Below, piece after piece: positions 25,399 through 37,258 of a stretch of 64,000 nt of DNA. Under the pieces are notes generated by a model. It made no database searches. It worked only from the letters and a program-made list of their open reading frames with translations, and had not been told where the DNA came from. Position numbers and translations under genes: made by a program. Every line of letters begins with the position of its first letter. Positions within the stretch are counted from its first letter, which is position 1. This DNA is from Brevibacterium sp. CBA3109 (GTDB taxonomy: Bacteria > Actinomycetota > Actinomycetes > Actinomycetales > Brevibacteriaceae), in assembly GCF_040256645.1 (NCBI RefSeq), contig NZ_CP158281.1, positions 186,001 through 250,000 on the forward strand. Direction: 5' to 3'.

Positions 25399-26439
25399 TC
25401 AGTGAGTCCGCAACTCCAGCGCCTCCCAGGCGAACGTCGCCACCCAGTGCGAGGCCATGTACTCATCGGACACAGACGCCTCGAGCCCGGGAGACATGAG
25501 CGTATCGACTCTGGTGAGGAAGCCCCTGGTGCGGTCAGCGAGGTCCAGATTGCCTGAGTCCTCGGCAATCTGCAGCAGTCGTGGGGCCAAGCGCATGATC
25601 GAGGCCGCAACGGAGAGCCCGAGACCATAGAGGTGGCTCTGATACCCGTCCGTGGGGTCGAGCACTTCGACAGGGGAGAGCGCGGGGGACTCCGGCGCCA
25701 GTTCCGAGAGGAAGTCTGGCAGCCAAACGGCGAGCTCGTCGGCGGTGAGAACCTCAGCCATAAGGTCGGCCTCGCACAGACCAGGGGAGAGGAAGTCCTG
25801 GCCGCTGCGTTCCTGGCTGAAGTTCCAGGCATGATCATCGGCGAAGCAGCGACGAGCGGACGCCGCGATCGCATCGACGACATCATGTCGGCCGAAGTCT
25901 CGTGCGCCGAGCAGAATACGCCGCAGGCCGAACGCGGTGTTCGGGTGGATTCCGTGGCGGACGGGTTCGGGCATGTGCGGCAGCCATGCCACGGTCAGGT
26001 CGAAGACCGTCTGGGCGAGCACCTCGGCGCCGGGAGCCAGATCATGTAACTGCGGGTCATTGCTGGCCCGAAGTGCACGCACGAGCTCGACGGCCCAGGC
26101 CCAGCCATAGGGACGTTCCCAGGTTGGATGCTCGCGGAGGAACATCGCTTCGGCGGTGAGATTCTCCGAGCTGAGATGCGAGGTGAGGACTGTGATGGCC
26201 TCGTTGCGCCAGGGTTCGGACTGGGCGGTCTCGGTGCTCAGCAGGGTCACGAGCAGGTAGTGCATGTGCACGCTGGAATGCCAGTCGAAGGAGTTCGCGA
26301 AGGCCGGGTTCTTCTCCCGCGGATCGACGATGTCGGCAGGTGACCCGGCGACGTGGTGGGCGGCGTACGGATAGTCACGGGTGATGTTGCTCAGGGCCAC
26401 CTCGGCGAAGGGGGTGACGAACTCGGCAGACTGCGGCAT
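25399..26439 (-). CDS. DUF2891 family protein
   Basis: A 346-residue protein of the DUF2891 family, marked by SFDWHSSVHMHYLLVTLL near residue 50 and a conserved EHPTWERPYGWAW further on; the pattern of paired helices suggests an alpha/alpha toroid, as in enzymes acting on sugars. No biochemical role is established that I know. No signal peptide. It is convergent with aspA, with about 85 bases between, and starts opposite the CHY zinc-finger gene with a shared upstream region of about 100 bases. Confidence 0.85.
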   Translation of the reverse strand: MPQSAEFVTPFAEVALSNITRDYPYAAHHVAGSPADIVDPREKNPAFANSFDWHSSVHMHYLLVTLLSTETAQSEPWRNEAITVLTSHLSSENLTAEAMFLREHPTWERPYGWAWAVELVRALRASNDPQLHDLAPGAEVLAQTVFDLTVAWLPHMPEPVRHGIHPNTAFGLRRILLGARDFGRHDVVDAIAASARRCFADDHAWNFSQERSGQDFLSPGLCEADLMAEVLTADELAVWLPDFLSELAPESPALSPVEVLDPTDGYQSHLYGLGLSVAASIMRLAPRLLQIAEDSGNLDLADRTRGFLTRVDTLMSPGLEASVSDEYMASHWVATFAWEALELRTH

Positions 26440-26540
26440 GGATCCTCATCGGTTCGGGGATTTCACTCTACTCGGACGGGGCGCGTCGGCAGTTAGAGTG
26501 AGAACTGGCAACGGCTCAATAAGGGGAAGGTGGGCGCGGG

Positions 26541-26864
26541 GTGGCGAGGTCTCCTCAGGTCTATGGCAAGACGGTCGATGAGCACACGCGGTGTGAACAT
26601 TATGCGACCGAGCTCGACATCATCGCCATCCGCTTCGCGTGCTGCGACCGGTACTATCCGTGCCACCTCTGCCATAGTGAGACCGCCGACCACCCGGCGC
26701 AGCAATGGCCGCGTGAGAAGTGGGATCAGGCGGCCATCCTCTGCGGAATGTGCTGGGCAGAGCTGGCGATCGACACGTACCGGGGTGCCGACTCGTGTCC
26801 CGAGTGTGCGGCGGCATTCAACCCTCGGTGCGCTGCCCATTCGAGCTATTACTTCGAGGGCTGA
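26541..26864 (+). CDS. CHY zinc-finger protein
   Basis: A 107-residue protein with the CHY zinc-finger pattern: TRCEHYATELDIIAIRFACC, then YYPCHLCHSE, LCGMCWAEL, SCPECAAAFNPRC and a final H. The Cys/His spacing binds several zinc ions. Members occur in bacteria as stand-alone proteins of unknown role, and in eukaryotes as parts of ubiquitin ligases. GTG at 26541 is used, with GGGGAAGG upstream. Cys and His make up an unusually large share of the protein. Confidence 0.88.
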   Translation: MARSPQVYGKTVDEHTRCEHYATELDIIAIRFACCDRYYPCHLCHSETADHPAQQWPREKWDQAAILCGMCWAELAIDTYRGADSCPECAAAFNPRCAAHSSYYFEG

Positions 26865-26957
26865 CTCAGCGACCGCCACGCAGTTATCGCGGATTCCGCT
26901 GGGCGCCGGCCTCTCGTGCAGCTTGCTGCGGACCTCAGCTCACGAGGTGGCCGTCAG

Positions 26958-26986
26958 TATTTACTTTAGGCAATCTAAAGTAAATA
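26958..26986. repeat. AT-rich inverted repeat between convergent genes
   Basis: TATTTACTTTAG at 26958-26969 and its exact reverse complement CTAAAGTAAATA at 26975-26986, with a 5-base spacer. AT-rich in a GC-rich surrounding. It lies between the ends of two convergent genes, so it may be a bidirectional terminator, but it also looks like a repressor operator. Confidence 0.7.
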
Positions 26987-27006
26987 TTCTCGGGCGGATG
27001 GTGACT

Positions 27007-27645
27007 TTAGCTCCGACCGCCATCGTTGCCAGGCTCTGCGTCCAATTCGTCTTTGCTGTTGCGATCAAAGAGGACGATGAACGTGGCGCCTGCCAGGATC
27101 AGCCCTGAGGCGATGACCGCGATGGGGCCGAAATCGAAGGGCAAGACGCCGCGCAAGATCTCGCGCACCGTCGAGGTCGGATCGGCAAGAGTGGCGGCGA
27201 CGAAGATCGCGACCAGGATTGAGACACCCAGGGCTGCGAGACGATTCCATCTGCCGCTGATGCGTCCCGAGAGTAGTCGCCCGGCCTTGATGATTCTGCC
27301 TGTACGCAGAATACGTAATGCGCCGACGAGTCGAATGATGCGAAACAGCTGCACGGGGCCGAGGGCGAAGATGACTCCGATGATCACGAGAACTGTGAGC
27401 ACGATCAGCCACAGGTGCCGTTTGAACCAGGACTTCTTGTCAGGAGTAACGAGGAAGAGTATGAGCGTCTCACCTACGAGGACCAAGCCGGACAAGAGAT
27501 TGATGACTCTGCCGGCGTCGCTCCACGGCTCAGAGAGGAAGGTGAGGAAGATTGCTGGGATCGAGACGAGTGCGGCGACCAGAACCGGCACTGCCAGGCG
27601 TTCCTGCCAGCGTTGCTCCCGGGTCGCTTTTGAGTCATCAGTCAT
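27007..27645 (-). CDS. Ion-channel-like membrane protein (voltage-sensor type)
   Basis: A 212-residue membrane protein. Helices can be seen at about residues 19-36, 45-63, 75-95, 133-155 and 167-190. A fourth segment, LFRIIRLVGALRILRTGR, has Arg at every third or fourth position like the S4 voltage sensor of ion channels. The final two hydrophobic stretches could frame a pore, but no K-selective TVGYG is present. The frame is open upstream to 27933 but that part is the antisense of the helicase gene; ATG 27645 fits the protein start. It lies just downstream of the SNF2 gene on the same strand. Confidence 0.7.
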   Translation of the reverse strand: MTDDSKATREQRWQERLAVPVLVAALVSIPAIFLTFLSEPWSDAGRVINLLSGLVLVGETLILFLVTPDKKSWFKRHLWLIVLTVLVIIGVIFALGPVQLFRIIRLVGALRILRTGRIIKAGRLLSGRISGRWNRLAALGVSILVAIFVAATLADPTSTVREILRGVLPFDFGPIAVIASGLILAGATFIVLFDRNSKDELDAEPGNDGGRS

Positions 27646-27677
27646 CGTCACTATCAGGATAGTTGGTTGGCGCTGTG

Positions 27678-30719
<3,042 letters not shown>

Positions 30720-30794
30720 CGTGCCATCTTCTCATTGCCCACGGACACATCATGTGAACACAGCCGCGCGCTGAGAGTCGCCGAATGGCTGGTG

Positions 30795-31163
30795 CTACCA
30801 AATGAGAAGAATGAGAGCGAGGACGATCGCGCTGACCGCCAGGCAGATGGCCAAGGACACAAGCCCGCGTACCCACCACTTGGCCGGCATCGTCTTGTTC
30901 AGGATTGCGGTGACGATTGCACAGAACCCCAGCCAGCCGACGGTCGCGGGAATGCCGAAGAACATGACGAACATTGCGATCGTGTCTCGCGGCGATGGAG
31001 TGCAGCCGAAGCCGAGGCCCTCACATGAGCCATTGACATTGTGGGCGGGAGCGGTGGCCCACATGATGACCGCAGCAAGTGCCGCGAGGACCCACACGCT
31101 GAATGGAATCAGATAGGCACCCAGCGTTCCTCGCCGTTCGGCGGCTGGCGGTTCGACGACCAT
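30795..31163 (-). CDS. Small integral membrane protein, unknown function
   Basis: A 122-residue protein with three clear hydrophobic segments (about 15-38, 63-87 and 96-121) and a Cys-containing loop (SCEGLGFGCTPSPRD) between the first two, which would face outside if the N-terminus is inside. It could form a disulfide. No family recognised. It lies between the helicase and a tiny SH3-like gene, all on the minus strand. Confidence 0.65.
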   Translation of the reverse strand: MVVEPPAAERRGTLGAYLIPFSVWVLAALAAVIMWATAPAHNVNGSCEGLGFGCTPSPRDTIAMFVMFFGIPATVGWLGFCAIVTAILNKTMPAKWWVRGLVSLAICLAVSAIVLALILLIW

Positions 31164-31188
31164 GCAGTCACTTTACAGCGACGGTGGT

Positions 31189-31359
31189 TCAGGGGGTGAA
31201 CAGTTCGATCTCATCTGGTCCGTAGTAGTCCTGAGCCCCGACACCAGTTCGCACGAGGTATTTGCCGGTCTTCTCATAGAGGTAGACGACGGTGCCGACG
31301 CTGTGCGTCATGGCTCCGGAGGTGACTTGGACGGTGTCGCCGATATTGAACTCAGTCAT
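31189..31359 (-). CDS. Small SH3/KOW-like protein, hypothetical
   Basis: A 56-residue product from ATG 31359 (the frame is open to 31398, but those residues do not fit). FNIGDTVQVTSGAMTHSVGTVVYLYEKTGKYLVR has the beta-strand pattern of a small barrel domain (GDxVxVxSG... GTVV). The Tyr-rich end DYYGPDEIELF is typical of short actinobacterial proteins of this kind. No function known. The ribosome-binding site is weak. Confidence 0.55.
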   Translation of the reverse strand: MTEFNIGDTVQVTSGAMTHSVGTVVYLYEKTGKYLVRTGVGAQDYYGPDEIELFTP

Positions 31360-31476
31360 AGTGCAGTCTAAACACGCCAAGGCTGCTGCAACGCTCATGC
31401 ACGCAATGCCCCCTGCGACTGCTGGCTACCAGCTGAGCGTCGTCATCGCCCGCGAATTCGGGGCATCGCACGTAAG

Positions 31477-32118
31477 ATGAAGTCGATGACTGACTCCGAC
31501 ACCGACAGGTCCCACACCGCCGCCCCCGCACTCATCGGGGCGCTGCTCCACCTCGCCGCGACCGACGCTGGCCTGGCCCCGACTGCCACGTCCGCGCTGA
31601 GTCCCAAGGACAGCGAGATCCTCGCCGAGGTTGAGGTCGCCCTCCGCAACCAGACGTTGAATGAGAATGGTGTGAAGAAGGCCCTCGCCGAGGTGGCCGG
31701 ATCCATTGCCAGCGTGCGCAGCTCACCCAGCCCGGTGGCGTTGACCGCGGCGAAATACGAGAAGGCGCGCACCACAGTCCTCAGGCAGTTGGGTGTGGCC
31801 TCGACCAAGGGCGCCAGTGTGTGGCCGCCGACCAGCCAGACCGCCGTCCAACGCTTCGGCTCCTGGAACGAGGCGCTCAAGGCCGCGGGCCTGGCCACCA
31901 GCTCGGTGGGTCGAGCACGGGGCCAGCTGCGCTTCGACGAAGCCGCGTATGACAAGGCGATCGCCGACTTCGTCGCTGACTGTGACGACCGGGACCTCGG
32001 TGCCACCTACAAGGCCTACGGCGAATACGCCGCCGAACACAAGGGCGAAGTTCCTTCGGCCGCCGCAGTGCGGAAGTTCTACGGAAGCTGGAACGCGGCA
32101 CTCGCCTCGGCGGGGTGA
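31477..32118 (+). CDS. Homing-endonuclease-associated-repeat protein (HNH_repeat type)
   Basis: A 213-residue protein with two copies of a DNA-binding repeat, TAVQRFGSWNEALKAAGL near residue 120 and AAVRKFYGSWNAALASAG at the C-terminus. The W-x-x-A-L-x-x-A-G pattern is that of repeats often found beside HNH homing endonucleases. No nuclease motif is present, so it is probably a DNA-binding protein only. The N-terminal 110 residues are alanine-rich and helical with no known domain. Confidence 0.65.
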   Translation: MKSMTDSDTDRSHTAAPALIGALLHLAATDAGLAPTATSALSPKDSEILAEVEVALRNQTLNENGVKKALAEVAGSIASVRSSPSPVALTAAKYEKARTTVLRQLGVASTKGASVWPPTSQTAVQRFGSWNEALKAAGLATSSVGRARGQLRFDEAAYDKAIADFVADCDDRDLGATYKAYGEYAAEHKGEVPSAAAVRKFYGSWNAALASAG

Positions 32119-32314
32119 GGGTTTGACCGCGAGGTAAGAGGCCGAGCACGGATTCTCAAGCCACCACGGGATGGCTCGATGATGCCGGAATGTGCAAATA
32201 CACAATTCTGAGGCTCACCCCGGTGTGAATAGTCATTGTTGCCGGAGCGCACACAGGGAAGAGTGATGACAGTCACTTTCAACTCTGTTCATCTGCACTC
32301 TCGGAGGCACCACC

Positions 32315-33724
32315 ATGAGTTCGCCAACTCGCACCGACGACGGTTCCGTCGACAACTCGGGCACCGGCACAGCCGCCAGCGCTCGCCTCGATCGCGCGAA
32401 GATGCGCAAGATCGCGACCGCCAGCGTCATCGGCACCACCGTGGAATGGTACGACCTGTTCCTCTTCGGCACCGCCTCGGCTCTGGTGTTCAACCAGGTC
32501 TTCTTCCCCGAACTCTCTCCGGCCCTGGGCACGATCCTCGCATTCCTCACCTTCGCCGCCGCCTATCTGGCGCGCACGGTGGGTGCGGTCCTGTTCGGAC
32601 ACTTCGGCGACCGCCTCGGACGCAAGTCGATGCTGCTCGTCTCCCTCCTCGTCATGGGTGGTGCGACCCTGGCCATCGGCTTGGTCCCCGACTTCAACAC
32701 GATCGGCATCGCCGCACCGTTCATCCTGCTCACCCTGCGCATCATCCAAGGACTGGCGCTCGGCGGCGAATGGGGCGGGGCGGTTCTCATGACCGTCGAA
32801 CACGCACCCGAGGAGCGCCGAGGCTGGTACGGCTCGATGGTCCAGGTAGGCGTGCCCGTGGGTACCCTGCTGGCCAACCTCGCCTTCCTCATCGTCACCG
32901 GACTCGTGTCCGAGGAAGCGCTCATCTCCTGGGGCTGGAGGGTCCCGTTCATCGCCTCCGTGCTGCTCGTCGCCGTCGGCATCTACATCCGCCTCAACAT
33001 CGAGGAGACGCCGAGCTTCCAGCAAGTCCGTGAACAGGGTGCGAAGGCCAAACTGCCCTTCGCCCACCTCATGCGCCACTACTGGAAGCCCGTCATCCTC
33101 GGCGGCGTCGCCACCCTGTCGACCGGGTCGACGTTCACGCTCATGGTCGCCTCCGGCGTCAACTACGGTACCCAGGAGAAGGGGCTGTCGAGCAACTTCA
33201 TGCTCTGGGTCGTCCTCGTCGCATGCATCGTCGGACTCATCTTCATCCCGGTCTTCGGTCGCCTCTCCGACAAGATCGGACGCCGCCCGATCATCGCCGC
33301 AGGAATCGCCGGCGAAGTGATCCTCGCGTTCCCGTTCTTCTGGCTCCTGAACACCGGCAGCGCCGCCGCAGTCTTCCTCGCCTACGGGCTGATGATGATC
33401 GCTTTCTGCGCGAACTACGGCCCGATCGCGACTTTCCTCGCCGAGCTCTTCGGTGCGAAGATCCGCTACTCCGGACTGTCCGTGTCCTACATGCTCTCGG
33501 GCCTGTTGGGCTCGGCCATCACCCCCGCGATCACCGTGTGGCTGCTCGACGTCACCGGCAAGTCCGACTCGATGGCCTGGTACATCGCCGGCTCCGCGGT
33601 CCTGTCCCTCATCGCCCTGTTCCTGCTCACCGAAAACCGTCTGCAGAGCATCGACCGCGCCGATACGCCGGAAGCTGGAGTCGATGGTGACACCGTCTCC
33701 GAGGTGGGGGTGGAGAACCGATGA
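32315..33724 (+). CDS. MHS-family major facilitator transporter
   Basis: A 469-residue permease with 12 membrane helices. TTVEWYDLFLFG at the first helix and GHFGDRLGRKSMLLVSLL in the first cytoplasmic loop are the marks of the metabolite:H+ symporter group (ShiA/ProP/KgtP). GRLSDKIGRRPIIAAGI is the matching loop in the second half. It imports an organic acid or similar solute with protons. GGAGG lies before the ATG. Its stop overlaps the start of the RidA gene (ATGA), and RraA-like follows, so the three form an operon and the solute is probably broken down through an enamine/imine or an oxo-acid. Confidence 0.92.
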   Translation: MSSPTRTDDGSVDNSGTGTAASARLDRAKMRKIATASVIGTTVEWYDLFLFGTASALVFNQVFFPELSPALGTILAFLTFAAAYLARTVGAVLFGHFGDRLGRKSMLLVSLLVMGGATLAIGLVPDFNTIGIAAPFILLTLRIIQGLALGGEWGGAVLMTVEHAPEERRGWYGSMVQVGVPVGTLLANLAFLIVTGLVSEEALISWGWRVPFIASVLLVAVGIYIRLNIEETPSFQQVREQGAKAKLPFAHLMRHYWKPVILGGVATLSTGSTFTLMVASGVNYGTQEKGLSSNFMLWVVLVACIVGLIFIPVFGRLSDKIGRRPIIAAGIAGEVILAFPFFWLLNTGSAAAVFLAYGLMMIAFCANYGPIATFLAELFGAKIRYSGLSVSYMLSGLLGSAITPAITVWLLDVTGKSDSMAWYIAGSAVLSLIALFLLTENRLQSIDRADTPEAGVDGDTVSEVGVENR

Positions 33725-34119
33725 TCCGTCGCATCGAGACCGCCCCGGGTCTGGCCCCGGGCATCGGCCCGTACTCGCAGGCCGTCGTCGCCAACGGATT
33801 CGTCTTCACCACAGGTCAGGTTCCGTTCGCTGCCGACGGCATCACACCCGAGGCCTTCGAGGATCAGGTGAGAACGTGTCTGAGCAATCTGCGCTCCGTG
33901 CTTGAAACCGCGGGCAGCGGCATCGACAAGGTGGTCAAGGTCAACGCCTATCTGACCACGCCCGAGCAGCGGGAGCCCTTCAATCGTGTCTATGCGGACT
34001 TCTTCGGAGAGGCCAAACCGGCACGGACCACCGTGTGCGTCTCCATCTGGGACATCTCGCTTGAGGTCGAATGTGTCGCGGTTGTCAGCGATTCTTCCGA
34101 AGCAGCGGGTGGGGCGTGA
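33721..34119 (+). CDS. RidA family protein (enamine/imine deaminase)
   Basis: A 132-residue protein of the Rid (YjgF/YER057c/UK114) family. It starts with IETAPGLAPGIGPYSQAVVANGFVFTTGQ, and has LRSVLETAGSGIDKVVKVNAYLT and a final R near residue 105 (KPARTTVCV) that binds the carboxylate of the substrate. Rid proteins hydrolyse reactive enamines and imines released by PLP enzymes. It is coupled to the transporter before it and to the RraA-like gene after it by four-base overlaps. Confidence 0.92.
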   Translation: MIRRIETAPGLAPGIGPYSQAVVANGFVFTTGQVPFAADGITPEAFEDQVRTCLSNLRSVLETAGSGIDKVVKVNAYLTTPEQREPFNRVYADFFGEAKPARTTVCVSIWDISLEVECVAVVSDSSEAAGGA

Positions 34120-34772
34120 GCGGTATGGCGGTGGACCTGGACTGTGAGGAGTTGGCCTCCGAGGAACTGATCGCCTCACTGAGAGAGGTCGAGCTCCCGA
34201 CGCTCGGTCACTTCCTCGAAGACGGATTCTGCACTCCCCGCATGGTGCCGATCAACGAAGGGCCGCAGATGGTCGGCCCGGCCAGAACCCTCGATCTGCG
34301 CGAACCCGATGCGCTCGCCGTCAACCGCGCACTGCACGCACTGAGGCCGGGTGACGTTCTCGTCATCCGGGTCGCCAGCGGCCTCCACGCGCCGGTCGGG
34401 GCGGTCACGGCGGCGGCCGCGATCGCCCAGGGTGCCGCAGGCATCGTCGTCGACGGACCCGTCACCGACGCCGCTGCGCTGCGCAACGTGCAGGACAGGC
34501 TCCCGGTCTTCGCCACCGGACTGATCGCGCGGACGACGAAACGTACCGGCAGCCTCGGCGATGATGTCCTTGACTGCGAGGTCGAGATCGACGGCGTCAC
34601 AGTCCGCCCCGGTGATCTGGTTCTCGGTGACCGGCAGGGAGTGCTTGTACTGCCACCGACGGGCCCGGGGAATGAGGTCCTGCAGGCGGCGCTGGCCTCC
34701 GACTGGGGCGAACCAGCACTTCTTGCGCGAATTGCCGCGGGGGAGGACCTGCGGGAGCTACTGCCGGGGTGA
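34116..34772 (+). CDS. RraA-like protein (possible HMG/oxaloacetate aldolase type)
   Basis: A 218-residue protein from GTG 34116, which overlaps the RidA stop; a Met three codons later is the alternative start. GDVLVIRVASGLHAPVG and AQGAAGIVVDGPVTDAA match the RraA/4-hydroxy-4-methyl-2-oxoglutarate aldolase family. The usual G-R-x-x-x-D in the active site is GPVTDAA here, so the catalytic Arg is not obvious. It could split a hydroxy-oxo acid or decarboxylate oxaloacetate. Co-transcription with a transporter and RidA favours a metabolic role over RNase E regulation. Confidence 0.78.
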   Translation: MSGMAVDLDCEELASEELIASLREVELPTLGHFLEDGFCTPRMVPINEGPQMVGPARTLDLREPDALAVNRALHALRPGDVLVIRVASGLHAPVGAVTAAAAIAQGAAGIVVDGPVTDAAALRNVQDRLPVFATGLIARTTKRTGSLGDDVLDCEVEIDGVTVRPGDLVLGDRQGVLVLPPTGPGNEVLQAALASDWGEPALLARIAAGEDLRELLPG

Positions 34773-34790
34773 CCGGGGAACGGTCAGATC

Positions 34791-35474
34791 TCAGACTCCC
34801 TGAGCGACCGCCTCGGCGATGGGGGTGTCACCGTCGTGGAAGTTCAGCGTCTTACCGAAGCTCGCGGGCTCGGCAATGACTGCGGCGATGACATGTGCGA
34901 CGTTGTCGCGAGACGTCGAGGGCACGTCCAGGTCGCGGGTCTCGCCGGCGCTGTCCACGGTGATCTTCTGTGTCGCAAGTTCGAGGGTCAGAACTGAGGG
35001 GCCGAGGACCGTCCAGTCGAGGTCGGTCTTCGTGCGCAGATGTTCGTCGGCCTGTGACTTCGCGTTGTAGTAGGCGTACATTCCGTCGCCCTTCTCGACG
35101 CCGGGAACTTCGCCGTCGACGAGCCGGGAATTGAAGTATGAGACCATCACGAAGCGGCGGATACCCGACTTCTGGGCTGCATCCATCACGCGGATGGCGG
35201 CATCGCGATCCATCGCCCATGTGTGGTCCTCACCCGATCCGCCAGCACCGGCGGACCAGACAACCGCGTCACTGCCGGCCAGCACCTCGGCGATGGCATC
35301 GGTGTCGAGGTTTTCGACATCGGCGACGACAGGCGTGGCGTTCGCCGCCTCGATTTCGGAGGACTGCTCCTCCTTGCGGATGACCGAACGGACCGTGTGC
35401 CCGGCATTGTTGAGCAGCGGTGCCGCAAGCATCGCAACTTTTCCGTGGCCGCCGATGATCGTGATAGTCGACAT
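34791..35474 (-). CDS. NAD(P)H-binding atypical SDR (NmrA/YwnB-like)
   Basis: A 227-residue protein with an N-terminal Rossmann loop IIGGHGKVAMLAAPLL (GGxGxV) and no usual Tyr-x-x-x-Lys dyad in the standard place; YYNAKSQADEHLR carries Y and K in the atypical pattern. WTVLGPSVLTLE near residue 155 is common in this group. Such proteins reduce quinones or sense the NADP state. It converges with the RraA gene with an 18-base gap. The substrate is unknown. Confidence 0.85.
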   Translation of the reverse strand: MSTITIIGGHGKVAMLAAPLLNNAGHTVRSVIRKEEQSSEIEAANATPVVADVENLDTDAIAEVLAGSDAVVWSAGAGGSGEDHTWAMDRDAAIRVMDAAQKSGIRRFVMVSYFNSRLVDGEVPGVEKGDGMYAYYNAKSQADEHLRTKTDLDWTVLGPSVLTLELATQKITVDSAGETRDLDVPSTSRDNVAHVIAAVIAEPASFGKTLNFHDGDTPIAEAVAQGV

Positions 35475-35570
35475 GTCTGCCTCTCAAATGGTGGAGTGCG
35501 TTCTTCGGGTTCCCTGGTGTAAGTCCGGATGTCGGCTCAGTATTCCGAATGCGGTGGTATATTTACTGGT

Positions 35571-36179
35571 ATGATTTCGGCGAAAAATGGTCACGAGATT
35601 CTTGACGCAGTTGGGCACGAATTTCAGACTGGCCTGATCGATTCGGTCGATCAAGCCCGCATTGACCTGGGTGACTTCCAGGATTTCAGACCCGCCTGGT
35701 TTCCGACATTCACGCAGCGATTCATCAGCAGCTTCATTCACGAGCGAGTGTGGGCAGAACTCGTTCGTCGAATCGACGCGTCCCCGGAGTCAACGATCAT
35801 TGACGACGAGCCGGTACGTGAGATCGGATGGATGAACTCATTCAAACTTCGCGTGAAGCGCCACCGGGCGGGGGACGTCATCGCTGCATTCCCCACCGAA
35901 GGGGCGAAACGTTGGTATGAGCCGACTCTTCCTCTCGATGGGCTTGAGGTGACGCATCTGGCTGTCGGGTACAAGTGGATGGATGGGCGAATCGGTCCTG
36001 CCGTCATCTCCTATCGAGAGTCACTTGATAGTCGAGCCCTGTGGGCCGTCACACTCGAGCGCGAAGTTGAGCGCCCGGCGACGATCCGGGTGGAAGACGT
36101 CTACGAGACTTCTATGCCTGAACTGGATCTCAGTGGCCTCGTCGACAGCGACGAAGAGACTGGAACTGACCAACTGTGA
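35571..36179 (+). CDS. Hypothetical partner of the Xre/ImmA-IrrE protein
   Basis: A protein of about 202 residues from ATG 35571; an in-frame ATG at 35529 would add 14 residues. No known domain is visible. It begins with NGHEILDAVGHEFQTGLID, has a Trp-rich core (PAWFPTFTQRF, ERVWAELVRRI) and an acidic C-terminus (DSDEETGTDQ). The stop overlaps the start of the Xre/ImmA gene (GTGA), so the two are translationally coupled. Two-gene modules of this type, with an HTH-ImmA/IrrE protein, often act as toxin-antitoxin or stress-response pairs; this protein would then be the effector. That role is inference. Confidence 0.6.
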   Translation: MISAKNGHEILDAVGHEFQTGLIDSVDQARIDLGDFQDFRPAWFPTFTQRFISSFIHERVWAELVRRIDASPESTIIDDEPVREIGWMNSFKLRVKRHRAGDVIAAFPTEGAKRWYEPTLPLDGLEVTHLAVGYKWMDGRIGPAVISYRESLDSRALWAVTLEREVERPATIRVEDVYETSMPELDLSGLVDSDEETGTDQL

Positions 36180-37228
36180 AAGGCGAAGTCATAGAGACTC
36201 TGATGCGCGCACGAGGCCTGACTCAGGCTGATCTCGCGTTGGCGATCGGTGCTGCTCAGGCCACTGTTTCTCGATATATTTCGGGGGCCAGGACGCCTGA
36301 GGACTCTGAAATCCGTAGGATTGCCGGCGAGCTTGGGGTCACTCCGGCGTTCCTCGCCAAGGAATTTCGCATGCGTGCCGCCATTGGAGTGTCAGCGCAT
36401 ATGCGCCGCCAGCCGTCGACCAAGGTATCGATGTGGAAGTCTGCCGAAGCGAAATTGAACGAGCTTCGGATGCATATGTCGATGCTCACCGAACGCGCGC
36501 CTTTGCAGACGGCAACCCATGTGCCGACCTTCGATTATCAGTTCACGAAACCGGCGGAGGCTGCTCGTCGAGTACGTACAGCTTGGCGCGTGCCACTTGG
36601 GCCAGTGAGGTCTGTGGTGGACCTGATGGAGACAGCGGGAACGATTGTCTGTGAACTCGACCTGGGCACTCATCGAATCGATGGTCTTTCGCAGTGGGTC
36701 TCCGACTATCCGCTGGTCATCGTCAACTCCTGGTCCTCGCCTTCGCGCAAGCGCCTGACGTTGGCTCATGAGCTGGGGCATCTTGTCATGCACGCAGACG
36801 GATATGTCGATGACGAGATGATCGACGTTGAAGCCCAGGCCAATGAGTTCGCAGCCGAGTTCCTGATGCCGGAGGCGGAGATCCGTCACCAGCTGAAGAC
36901 GCTGAAGCTGCCCAATCTCTTGGCTCTCAAGCTCGAGTGGGGAGTCTCTATGCAGGCCATCTTCGAGAGGGCATTTCGCCTTGGTCTGGCGAGCGGAACC
37001 GATCGGCAGAATTTCTACCGGCAGATCAGCCGCAAAGGGTGGCGCACAGAAGAGCCAGAGGAAGACCGTGTCCCAGTGGAGTCGCCGAGGCTGGTGTCAG
37101 GTCTCGTCGCTCAGTTCAGATCGGCGGGTTTGACCAACGACGACTTCGCAGACTTGACCGGTTACGCGAGGGATGCGGTGCCTGACGTGTTCCTGCCTCA
37201 ATCGGGTCGCCACTTGAGCTCGGTCTGA
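36176..37228 (+). CDS. Xre-type regulator fused to ImmA/IrrE metallopeptidase
   Basis: A 350-residue protein. Residues about 5-60 are an Xre helix-turn-helix (LTQADLALAIGAAQATVSRYISGA). The middle has an ImmA/IrrE (DUF955) zinc peptidase: LTLAHELGHLVMH with HExxH near residue 198, followed by IDVEAQANEFAAEFLMPE with the third ligand Glu. Proteins of this design cleave or hold a repressor or toxin and bind their own promoter. The GTG start overlaps the stop of the upstream partner. It is the second gene of the module, so autoregulation of the promoter before 35529 is likely. Confidence 0.85.
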   Translation: MKGEVIETLMRARGLTQADLALAIGAAQATVSRYISGARTPEDSEIRRIAGELGVTPAFLAKEFRMRAAIGVSAHMRRQPSTKVSMWKSAEAKLNELRMHMSMLTERAPLQTATHVPTFDYQFTKPAEAARRVRTAWRVPLGPVRSVVDLMETAGTIVCELDLGTHRIDGLSQWVSDYPLVIVNSWSSPSRKRLTLAHELGHLVMHADGYVDDEMIDVEAQANEFAAEFLMPEAEIRHQLKTLKLPNLLALKLEWGVSMQAIFERAFRLGLASGTDRQNFYRQISRKGWRTEEPEEDRVPVESPRLVSGLVAQFRSAGLTNDDFADLTGYARDAVPDVFLPQSGRHLSSV

Positions 37229-37258
37229 GTTTCACCGGGTCACAGGTGTCGGCAGGCA

